Position numbers and translations under genes: made by a program. This document shows, piece by piece, positions 46,911 to 55,100 of a DNA stretch of 64,000 nt (its first letter is position 1; each line of letters starts with the position of its first letter). The notes beneath the pieces were generated by a model. It was given only the letters and a program-made list of their open reading frames with translations, made no database searches and was not told the DNA's origin. Source of the DNA: Pseudomonas petrae (GTDB taxonomy: Bacteria; Pseudomonadota; Gammaproteobacteria; Pseudomonadales; Pseudomonadaceae); NCBI RefSeq assembly GCF_021728295.1, contig NZ_JAKJXE010000008.1:1-64000 (forward strand). The letters are read 5' to 3'.

Positions 46911-47494
46911 AGAGCGACGAGTGACGATGATTGCCCGGTCTGGCGTGTTGGACCGGGCTTCGGCGCTTACTGCACGGCTACAGACAGCGTCAGATGTGCA
47001 CCACTCCCACCAGGGCGATAGAGAACGAAACGATGAGGGCCAACAGAATGGTCATGTTGATGGACATTGCGGGCAAATCCTTGTCTGGTTAATCAGTGCC
47101 GCCATCATCCGGATTTGCACGAGCAAACTGAACGGCGTTCGTGCCTATGTTGGCAATCGATGGAAACAATAGTTCGGGGTTTTTGCGGGTCGCGCGCGTG
47201 TTTGACCCTTTACCAAGGCGTTGCCTGATCCGACGCTTTCGCGGGCAAGCGCGCTCCTACACTCAACCTCCGTAGCACTGTGGAACTGCGTCGGACTCAA
47301 GACCTGCAGGAGCCGGCTTGCTGGCGAACGCGGTGGGCGATTCACCCTCGCAGCGGCTGACACAGCGGGTTCGCCAGCAAGCCGGCGCCTACAGAGTGAT
47401 TGCGTTGAATCAGTGGGATTACCAGTGGCAGTTGAATCAGCGGGATCACCGCCGGCAATTGATATCAAAAAACGCATTCATCAAGGACCGCTAT
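46911..47494. other. intergenic region with small peptide gene and REP copies
   Basis: About 580 bp between the dehydrogenase and nudK. It contains a candidate 25-residue membrane peptide gene (separate entry) and, at about 47233-47395, three REP copies of both main families (inverted ...GCGCGCTCCTAC; direct GGAGCCGGCTTGCTGGCGAA; inverted ttcgccagcaagccggc). An open frame running into nudK from 47318 is translated REP sequence, not a real extension. Confidence 0.6.
46990..47067 (-). CDS. candidate 25-residue hydrophobic peptide
   Basis: The frame encodes M-S-I-N-M followed by an almost wholly hydrophobic segment (TILLALIVSFSIALVGVVHI), enough to span the membrane once. AAGGA lies 11 bp before the first ATG; an in-frame second ATG is four codons on. 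Codon choice and the isolated setting do not exclude chance. It would be one of the tiny single-pass membrane proteins normally missed by annotation. Confidence 0.4.
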   Translation of the reverse strand: MSINMTILLALIVSFSIALVGVVHI

Positions 47495-48073
47495 ATGCCC
47501 CCTAACTTCATCCGCATCACCGATGAACAACTCCTCTCCGACAACTGGTACGTGCTCAAGAAGTACAGCTTCGAGCTGCAACGCCGTGACGGCAGTTGGC
47601 AATCGCAGACCCGCGAGGTGTACGACCGGGGCAATGGCGCGACGATTCTGTTGTACAACCTGGAACGGCGCACCGTTGTGCTGACCCGCCAATTTCGCAT
47701 GCCGGCCTTCGTCAACGGCCACAGTGGTTATTTGATCGAAGCGGCAGCAGGGTTGCTGGACAACGCCAGTCCTGAAGAACGCATTCGACTGGAAGCCGAG
47801 GAAGAAACCGGCTATGTCGTGGGTTCGGTGAAGAAGATCTTCGACGCCTTCATGAGCCCCGGTTCGGTGACAGAGCGCATTCACTTTTTCATCGGCGAAT
47901 ACCAGGCCGACGATCGGGTCGGCGACGGCGGCGGACTGGAAGAGGAGGGCGAAGACATCGAAGTGCTGGAGCTGGATTTCGAGCGGGCCATCGCCATGGT
48001 GGAAAGCGGCGAAATCAATGACGGCAAGACCATCATGCTCCTGCAATACCTGGAGCTGCGCCTGATGAAATGA
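47495..48073 (+). CDS. nudK: Nudix hydrolase, GDP-mannose pyrophosphatase type
   Basis: 192 residues, the same length as E. coli NudK (191), which cleaves GDP-mannose to GMP and mannose-1-phosphate. The Nudix box is GLLDNASPEERIRLEAEEETGY, whose core RLEAEEETGY holds the metal-binding Glu residues. Upstream are GATILLYNLERRTVVLTRQFR and downstream FMSPGSVTERIHFF, both typical of the ADP-sugar/GDP-mannose branch. The ATG at 47495 has AAGGA 8 bp upstream. Confidence 0.87.
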   Translation: MPPNFIRITDEQLLSDNWYVLKKYSFELQRRDGSWQSQTREVYDRGNGATILLYNLERRTVVLTRQFRMPAFVNGHSGYLIEAAAGLLDNASPEERIRLEAEEETGYVVGSVKKIFDAFMSPGSVTERIHFFIGEYQADDRVGDGGGLEEEGEDIEVLELDFERAIAMVESGEINDGKTIMLLQYLELRLMK

Positions 48074-48109
48074 GAACGGCAGGGCCAAAACGACTCGGGT
48101 ATCGACGAT

Positions 48110-48134
48110 AAAGTTTCACCAGTCGGTAAACTTT
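48110..48134. promoter_or_regulatory. inverted repeat before the siderophore locus
   Basis: AAAGTTT and AAACTTT form a perfect 7-bp inverted repeat with an 11-nt spacer between nudK and the Fur box. It may be a weak nudK end structure or a regulator site. No T-run follows. Confidence 0.3.
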
Positions 48135-48141
48135 CTTACGT

Positions 48142-48160
48142 TGCAATGAGAATCGTTTGC
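48142..48160. promoter_or_regulatory. Fur box upstream of the ECF sigma gene
   Basis: tgcaatgagaatcgtttgc matches the 19-bp Fur consensus at 12 positions, including the AATGA and AATC cores. It lies just before the sigma gene and overlaps the longest possible open frame, which therefore cannot be the real start. Confidence 0.7.
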
Positions 48161-48190
48161 GTTATCCTTCGCGTTCCTTTGTTACCAGGG

Positions 48191-48772
48191 ATGTCGAACA
48201 AGATGGATTTTCGCCCTGCAATGAGCCAGCCCACCCGGCTCTGCTCACCGTGTGTTGGCGCCACCCGTGGCGCGAGAGACCCGCGCCTCGACGCGCTGAT
48301 GGGCACCTACAACACCCACCGCGAAGCGCTGCTGCGGCTGGCGGCAAAATTCCTCGGCTGTCGCGCCCGCGCCGAAGACGTGGTCCAGGACGCTTTCGTG
48401 AAGATGCTCGAAAGCGACCTGGCCTCTGCGGAACCGGCGCGCTACATGTTTCGCGTTGTGCGCAATCTGTCCATCGACCGTCTTCGCCGCCAGCGTCTCG
48501 AACGCAACCACGGCGCCGAAGCCGAGCATGAAGAGCAGATACGTTTCGAGGTGTCCCCGGAACGCGTGCTGGCCGGTCGCGAGTCCCTCGGTCAACTGGT
48601 CGGTGCGCTCAACGAACTGCCCAAGCGCATGCGCATCGTCTTCGACCTCAGCCAGATCCAGGGCTACACCCAGCGCGACGTGGCCAAGGTCATCGGCACC
48701 TCGCCGACCATGGTCAATTTCCTCCTGCGCGACACCCTGTCTCACTGCCGCGCGCGGCTCGGCGAGATCTAG
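48191..48772 (+). CDS. iron-starvation ECF sigma factor, PvdS-like
   Basis: About 193 residues from the chosen ATG; later ATGs at 48203, 48221 and 48299 are possible. Region 2 reads GCRARAEDVVQDAFVKML and YMFRVVRNLSIDRLRR; region 4 reads ELPKRMRIVFDLSQIQGY and DVAKVIGTSPTMVNFLLRD. The GTSPTMVNFLLRDTLSHCR end is very like PvdS, the pyoverdine sigma factor (187 residues). No anti-sigma or TonB receptor gene is beside it, as for PvdS. It probably drives the IS-box promoter at 50532. The exporter gene follows after 44 bp. Confidence 0.88.
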   Translation: MSNKMDFRPAMSQPTRLCSPCVGATRGARDPRLDALMGTYNTHREALLRLAAKFLGCRARAEDVVQDAFVKMLESDLASAEPARYMFRVVRNLSIDRLRRQRLERNHGAEAEHEEQIRFEVSPERVLAGRESLGQLVGALNELPKRMRIVFDLSQIQGYTQRDVAKVIGTSPTMVNFLLRDTLSHCRARLGEI

Positions 48773-48816
48773 GCACCGCCGCTTCATTTCCCCGTTTTCA
48801 CTGCCCGGAGTCATTC

Positions 48817-50511
48817 ATGAAATTAGTTCGTCTGGTCTTCCAGCAATACCGCTGGCCGCTTGCATGGGTGCTGCTGCTGAGCGTCAGCAGCGGGCTGTTG
48901 AGCGTCGGCGTGATTGCCTTCGTCAACCAACGCATGATCAGCAGCCACGAAGGCCTCGGCACTGCGCTGTGGCAATTCGGCCTGATGCTCGCCGTGCTGC
49001 TGGCGCTGGCGTCCGGGGCGTCGTTGTCGCTGACCGCGCTGGGCCATCGGTTCGTATACGGCCTGCGCCGGGTGATGGTCAAGCGCCTGCTCGACACCCA
49101 CATCGAGCGTATCGAATCCATCGGCGGGGCGAAGATCTTCGCCAGCCTGTCCAGCGACATTCGCGCCGTGACCATGGCCTTCGTGCAACTGCCGGACCTG
49201 ATCTACGGCTCGGTGCTCAGCGTTGCGTCGTTCAGTTACCTGGCCTGGCTGTCGCCGTCGCTGTTCATCACCACGCTGTGCTGGATGGCGTTCACGTTGG
49301 GGGTCGGCTGGTTGCTGGTGGGCAAACTCAACGCGCACATCCGCGCCCTGCGTGAGTCCGAAGACAAGCTCTATCAGAGCTACCAAGGCGTGATCGACGG
49401 GCGCAAGGAGCTGACCCTCAACCGCGACCGCGCGCGCCGGCTGTACGACGAAACCTTCGATGTCGCCGCTCAGCGCTACCGCGAGCATTTCACCCTGGCC
49501 GACCGTTATCACGGCCTCGCCAGCAACTGGGCCAACATCATGGTCCTCGGCACCATCGGCCTGGCGTTTTACCTGGCCAACGGCCTGGGCTGGGCGCCGA
49601 CTGAAGTGGCGGCGACCTATGCGCTGACCGTGCTGTTCATGCGCACGCCGCTGGTGCTGGCGGTGGCAGCCATTCCGGCGCAGATCTCCGGACGCGTGGC
49701 GCTGGATAAAGTCGAGTCGCTGGCCCTGGCCGAGCACCACGAAAGCTTCGACGTCGCGCCAAGCCACATCGCCGGCCACTGGCAGACCCTCGAACTGCGT
49801 GACGTCGAATACCACTATGCGCCCCAGGGCGACGAGCCCGGTTTCGATGTCGGCCCCGTCAACCTGACCCTGCGCCGGGGCGAAACGGTGTTCCTCATGG
49901 GCGGCAACGGCAGCGGCAAATCCAGTTTGGCGCGTTTGCTCAGCGGCCTGTATCGACCGTCGGCGGGTGCGATCCTGATCGACGGCCAGGTCATCGGTTC
50001 GGATGACTGGCTGGCCTACCGTCAGCTGTTCGCCAGCGTGTTCACCGACTTCCACCTGTTTGCTCAATTGCTCGGCGCCGATGGGCAGAACGCCGATGTC
50101 GCTGACGTCGAGCACTGGCTGGAAAAACTGCACATGAAGCACAAGGTGCAGCTCGCCGACGGGCACTTGCTCGACACGCGCTTCTCCCAGGGGCAGCGCA
50201 AGCGCCTGGCGCTGATGCTCGCGCTGCTGGAGAAGCGCGACATTCTGCTGCTGGACGAGTGGGCCGCCGACCAAGACCCGTTGTTCCGCCGCTTCTTCTA
50301 CCGCGAGCTGCTGCCAATGTTCAAAAGGGCCGGCGTCACGGTGTTCGCCATCAGCCACGACGACCCGTATTTCGACTTGGCCGACCGCCTGGTGAAGATG
50401 GAGGCCGGGCAGCTCATTGAACTGCAGGGCGATCGCCGGGAAAACGCCAGCCGCGACGCGGTGGAAGAAATCGGCGCCGCCTACCGGATGAAAACAGTAG
50501 AGACGTTGTAA
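48817..50511 (+). CDS. peptide-siderophore ABC exporter, PvdE/SyrD type
   Basis: 564-residue fused membrane-ATPase protein of the cyclic-peptide-export family. Six membrane helices occupy about residues 1-300. The ATPase domain follows with Walker A GGNGSGKSS, signature FSQGQRKRLALM (variant of LSGGQ) and Walker B LLLDEWAADQDP. PvdE moves the pyoverdine precursor into the periplasm; SyrD exports syringomycin. Here it should export the product or acylated precursor of the adjacent NRPSs. GGAG is 7 bp from the ATG. It is probably co-transcribed with the sigma factor. Confidence 0.9.
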   Translation: MKLVRLVFQQYRWPLAWVLLLSVSSGLLSVGVIAFVNQRMISSHEGLGTALWQFGLMLAVLLALASGASLSLTALGHRFVYGLRRVMVKRLLDTHIERIESIGGAKIFASLSSDIRAVTMAFVQLPDLIYGSVLSVASFSYLAWLSPSLFITTLCWMAFTLGVGWLLVGKLNAHIRALRESEDKLYQSYQGVIDGRKELTLNRDRARRLYDETFDVAAQRYREHFTLADRYHGLASNWANIMVLGTIGLAFYLANGLGWAPTEVAATYALTVLFMRTPLVLAVAAIPAQISGRVALDKVESLALAEHHESFDVAPSHIAGHWQTLELRDVEYHYAPQGDEPGFDVGPVNLTLRRGETVFLMGGNGSGKSSLARLLSGLYRPSAGAILIDGQVIGSDDWLAYRQLFASVFTDFHLFAQLLGADGQNADVADVEHWLEKLHMKHKVQLADGHLLDTRFSQGQRKRLALMLALLEKRDILLLDEWAADQDPLFRRFFYRELLPMFKRAGVTVFAISHDDPYFDLADRLVKMEAGQLIELQGDRRENASRDAVEEIGAAYRMKTVETL

Positions 50512-50531
50512 GAGTTTTCCGCGACCGGGAC

Positions 50532-50555
50532 TAAACAGCCGTCAGCCTCAGTCGT
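50532..50555 (+). promoter_or_regulatory. PvdS-type iron-starvation (IS) promoter
   Basis: TAAAC (50532-50536), a 16-bp spacer and CGT (50553-50555) fit the TAAAT-N16-CGT promoter recognised by PvdS-like sigma factors, including the preceding C. It lies about 120 bp before the monooxygenase gene and just upstream of a Fur box. Confidence 0.7.
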
Positions 50556-50558
50556 CAT

Positions 50559-50577
50559 GTTAATGAGAATCAGTCTT
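50559..50577. promoter_or_regulatory. Fur box in the monooxygenase promoter
   Basis: gttaatgagaatcagtctt matches the 19-bp Fur consensus at 14 positions. It overlaps the expected transcription start of the IS promoter, so iron-loaded Fur could repress directly in addition to repressing the sigma gene. Confidence 0.75.
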
Positions 50578-50673
50578 AAACATTTTTGATCTGCGTGAAC
50601 GGCCATCCGGCGCCAGCGACTTTATCGCGCGGCCTGCCGGAGTCGATCGCGCATCGCGCTACGAGAGGGAAGC

Positions 50674-52014
50674 ATGGAACTCGTCTACGACTTCATCGGC
50701 ATCGGTTTCGGCCCGTCGAACCTGGCTTTGGCCATTGCCACCCAGGAGCATGCCCAGCGCAGCGGTCTGGCGCCCCACGTCTGTTTCCTCGAGAAAAAGC
50801 CGGCGTTCAACTGGCACGAAGGCATGCTGATCGACGGTTCCACCATGCAGATTTCCTTCCTCAAGGACCTGGTGACCCTGCGCAATCCGGCGAGCCGTTT
50901 CACCTTCGTCAACTACCTCAACGAGCGCGGCCGCCTGCAGGACTTCATCAACCTGAAGACCTTTTTCCCGACGCGCGAGGAGTACACCGACTACCTGACC
51001 TGGGCCGCGTCGCACTTCAACGAACAAGCCCATTACGGCGCGGAAGTGATGTCGGTGGAACCGCATTTCGAGGATGGCCGCTTTGTCGCCATGGACGTGC
51101 TGTCCCGGGATGAGCACGGCGAAATCTCCCGTCGTCGCGCGCGCAATCTGGTGTTCGGTATCGGCGGCATTCCCCAGTCGCCGGCGGCCTTCGACGGTCT
51201 TGAAGATGCGCGCGTGCTGCACTCTGCCGGCTATCGCGGCGGCATCGAAAAACTCCTCGCCAACCGTCCCGGCCCGGTGCGTGTGGCGGTGGTCGGCGGC
51301 GGTCAGAGCGCGGCGGAAATCTTCGAAGACCTCGCCTCGCGTTTCGACAACGTCGAGGCGACGCTGGTGATTCGTGGCAGCGCGCTGAAACCGTCCGATG
51401 ACAGCCCCTTCGTCAATCAGATCTTCAACCCGTCGTTCACCGACACCATTTTCAATCACAGCCAGGAACGTCGCGTCGCGCTTTTCGACGAGTTCCGCAA
51501 CACCAACTATTCGGTGGTCGACACCGACCTGATCGAAACCATCTTCCAGCGCATGTACCAGCAGAAGGTGCGCGGCGAAGAGCGTCACCGCATGCTCACC
51601 AACCGTGAAGTGGTCCACGCCGAAGTCGCCAGCGATGGCATCGAATTGTTCCTGCGCGATGCGCCCCATGACCAGATGCACAGCGAGTCATTCGACGTCG
51701 TCGTGCTCGCCACCGGTTACCGCCGCGACTATCACCTGGAACTGCTCTCGGGCATTCAGCAATACATCGAGGGGGCCAACGTCGACCGTCATTATCGCTT
51801 GCCCCTGAGCCCGGGCAGCGAGGCGGGCATCTTCCTGCAGGGTTGCTGCGAAGACAGTCACGGTTTGAGCGACACCCTGTTGTCGGTGCTGGCGATCCGC
51901 TCTCAGGAAGTCGTCGAATCGATCTTCGGTGACCAGGCGCAACCGTGTTCGGCGCGCGCTGGACACGCGCCGGCACAGGTTGAGCCTCGCGTGGCACTCA
52001 AGCTGGCGCGCTAA
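50674..52014 (+). CDS. pvdA: L-ornithine N5-monooxygenase (PvdA family)
   Basis: 446-residue flavin monooxygenase that hydroxylates ornithine for hydroxamate siderophores. Motifs: FAD site FIGIGFGPSNLALAIA, the LQISFLKDLVTLRNP-type segment (here MQISFLKDLVTLRNP), NADPH site VAVVGGGQSAAEIFEDL, substrate region DDSPFVNQIFNP and NYSVVDTDLIE, and C-terminal VLATGY and GLSDTLLSVLA. It aligns along its length with P. aeruginosa PvdA (443). AGGG precedes the ATG. It stands at the head of the NRPS transcript, 129 bp before the first NRPS start. Whether it is the strain's only PvdA cannot be told. Confidence 0.9.
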   Translation: MELVYDFIGIGFGPSNLALAIATQEHAQRSGLAPHVCFLEKKPAFNWHEGMLIDGSTMQISFLKDLVTLRNPASRFTFVNYLNERGRLQDFINLKTFFPTREEYTDYLTWAASHFNEQAHYGAEVMSVEPHFEDGRFVAMDVLSRDEHGEISRRRARNLVFGIGGIPQSPAAFDGLEDARVLHSAGYRGGIEKLLANRPGPVRVAVVGGGQSAAEIFEDLASRFDNVEATLVIRGSALKPSDDSPFVNQIFNPSFTDTIFNHSQERRVALFDEFRNTNYSVVDTDLIETIFQRMYQQKVRGEERHRMLTNREVVHAEVASDGIELFLRDAPHDQMHSESFDVVVLATGYRRDYHLELLSGIQQYIEGANVDRHYRLPLSPGSEAGIFLQGCCEDSHGLSDTLLSVLAIRSQEVVESIFGDQAQPCSARAGHAPAQVEPRVALKLAR

Positions 52015-52143
52015 GCCCGGGGTTTACGCCAAAGCCCGTCACAGCGGTGGTCGTCAGCGGCCACCCACTCTTTTCTCACAACGTTGTGGGCCGCCTCTGC
52101 GCTGCCTGCGGGTTGAGCCTTGCCGATACAAACAGGTGAAAGA

Positions 52144-55100
52144 ATGAAATCCATACGAGATCAGGCCGCGCATTTTCCCGAACTGGTGGGCTTTTATGCG
52201 CAGACCCAGCCGGACCGGATTGCCCTTCGACACATCGTCCACGAGGATCAGCCGCCGCTGCTGACCACCTACGCCCAGCTGGATGCCAAGGCGCGGTCCA
52301 TTGCCGCCTGCCTGCAGCAGCACCTTGGCGTGCAAGGCGGCGAGCGTTGCGTGCTGATCCTGCCGACCGGCGCCAATTACGCGGCGGCGTTCCTCGGCTG
52401 TTTGTACGCCCGGGTCATCGCGGTCCCGGCCTTCGCCCCCGAGTACAACCGGCAGACGCACCTCGACCGGCTGACCGGCATCCTTCACGACGCCGCGCCG
52501 CAGATGGTCCTCGGGCGTCGGGAAGACCTGGAAAAGTTCCAGCACCTGTTGCAGCCGTTCATGCCCGCTGGCGGGCGCTTCGCCGCGGTAGAAGAGATCA
52601 CCGACGGCCACGCAGGATTTCAGGCGCCGTTGATCGACACCGCGTCGCTGGCGTTTCTGCAATACACCTCGGGCTCCACCAGCGCACCGAAAGGCGTGAT
52701 GGTCTCCCACGACAACCTCATGGCCAACGAAGTGGCGATGGCTCGGCACTTCGTCTCCGATTCAGGGGTGGAGAGCTGGGTCAGCTGGCTGCCGCTGTAC
52801 CACGACATGGGGCTGATGTGCGGCCTGCTGTTGCCGCTGTACTACGGCGGCACCCTGACGCTGATGTCGCCGAACTATTTCCTCGGCCGGCCGGCGCGCT
52901 GGCTGGAAGCGATGAGTCAGTACGGCGGCACCTTCTCCGGCGGCCCGGATTTCGCCTATCGCCTGTGCGTCGAGCGCATCAAGCCCGCCGCGGTGAAAGG
53001 CCTTGTGCTGGACAACTGGAGCCTGGCGTTTTCCGGCTCCGAGCCGATCCGCATCGCCACCCTGGATGCCTTCAGCGAGCATTTTGCACCGGCCGGTTTC
53101 AACCGCCGCGCCCTGACGCCGAGCTACGGCCTGGCCGAAGCGACCCTGTATGTGAGCGCCGCCGAGCGCGACAGGCCGTTCGGCATCAAGCATTTCGACG
53201 GCAGCCAGCTCGCCGCCGGGGACGCCGCTGAGGCGGTTTTCGCCAATCAGAATGCCAAGAGCCGTCTGCCGGGTTGCGGCTGGTGCCGGCCCGATCACGA
53301 CCTTCGGATTGTCGATCCGGCCACGCTTCAGCCCCTCGCGTCGGGCCACGTGGGTGAGGTCTGGATTGCCGGGCCAAGCGTCGCCCAGGGCTATTGGCAG
53401 AAAGCCGAAGCCACCGCGCAGACTTTCGTCGAGGAAGATGGAAAGCGCTGGTTGCGCAGCGGCGACCTGGGCATTGCCCGCGACAACGAGTTGTTCATCA
53501 CCGGCCGCCTGAAGGACCTGATCATCCTCAACGGCCAGAACCTGTACCCCCAGGACATCGAGCAGGCGCTGGAGAAAAGCGTCGAGCTGCTGCGTCGCGG
53601 GCGCATCGCCGCCTTCCCTGTGACGGACGAGCAGGGCGTCGAAGGGGTTGGCCTGGCGCTGGAAATCAGCCGCAACGTGCGCCGCCTGATGAAGCCGCCG
53701 ATGATCTGCGAAGCGGTGCGCGACGCGATGTCCGAACTGTTTCTGGTGGCGCCGAAAGTCATCGTGCTGCTGGAACCGGGCGCACTGCCGCGCACCACCA
53801 GTGGCAAATTGCAACGTTCCGCCTGCCGCAGCGGCTGGCAGAACGGCAGCCTGGACAGCTTCGCGATCTGGCAGGACGGGCGTTTGCTCGATGCTGACAG
53901 CGCGGACGTCTCGGTTGAGGCTTCGCCTTTGCTGCCGGAAGTCCTGGCCGCGTGGCAGGAAGTCTTGGGCAAAAGCGACCTGAATGCCGACGACCAATTC
54001 TTCGCCCGCGGCGGCGATTCAGTCGGCGTGGTGCAAGTGCTGTCGCGCCTGAACAGCGAACTGGGGCTGAAACTTGAACCCGCGCACCTGTTCGAACACC
54101 CGACCCTTGGCGCCTTCAACGCCCACGTCGCCGCGCATGTCTCCGCCCACGTTGCCACCCCGGGCCGCAGGGCCGAGCGGCCTGCTGGCGTACCGCGCAT
54201 CTCCCGCGACACCGATCCCGAGCAATCCTTCGCCCAGCAGCGCCTGTGGTTCCTTGCGCAGCTTGAACCCGACAGCAGCGCCTATCACCTGTGCGGCCAG
54301 TTGAGCCTGACCGGCGCGCTGGATGACGCTGCCCTGCAACGCAGCCTCGACGATCTGGCCGCCCGTCACGAAAGCCTGCGCACCACCTTCGCCATCGACG
54401 CCAACGAAAAGCTGGTGCAGCGCATTCACGCGCCGGCCCCGGTGCTGATCGAACGCCATTACCTGAGCGAGGACACCGACCCGCAGGAAGCATTGAGCGA
54501 GCTGGCCAGAGCGGCGGTCGAGCAGCCGATGGATTTGCAGAACGGCCCGTTGTGGCGCGTGCTCAACGTGCGGTTGGCGGCGGATCGTCAGCAACTGGTG
54601 CTGGTGCTGCACCACATCATCGCCGACGGCTGGTCGGTGCAGGTCATGCTCAAGGAATTCGCGGCGCTGTACAGCGCCCATGCAACGGGGATAGAACGGG
54701 CGTTGTCGCCGCTGCCGATTCAATACGCCGACTTCGCCGCCTGGCAGCGCGCGCGTCTGGCCGGTGGGGAAGGGCAGCGGCAACTGGCGTACTGGCGTGG
54801 GCAGTTGGGTGATGCCCAGACTGTTTTGAATCTCCCTGCCGACCGCCCGCGTCCGGCCCAGCAAAGCCATCGCGGCGCCCGCTACGCCATCGCCCTCGAC
54901 AGTGCGTTGAGCCAAGGCCTGCGCGAACTCGCCAGCCGCCACGGCGCGACCCTGTTCATGGTCATGCTCGCCGCTTACAAAACCCTGTTGCAGCGTTACA
55001 GCAGCCAGACTGACCTGCGCGTCGGCGTGCCGGTGGCGGGGCGTACCTGCACCGAATCCGAAGGGTTGATCGGCCTGTTCGTCAATACGCTGGTGCTGCG

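Noticed and set aside
48127..48156. Possible IS box upstream of the sigma gene
   Set aside because: TAAAC is present but the nearest CGT is 22 bp away, not 16-17.
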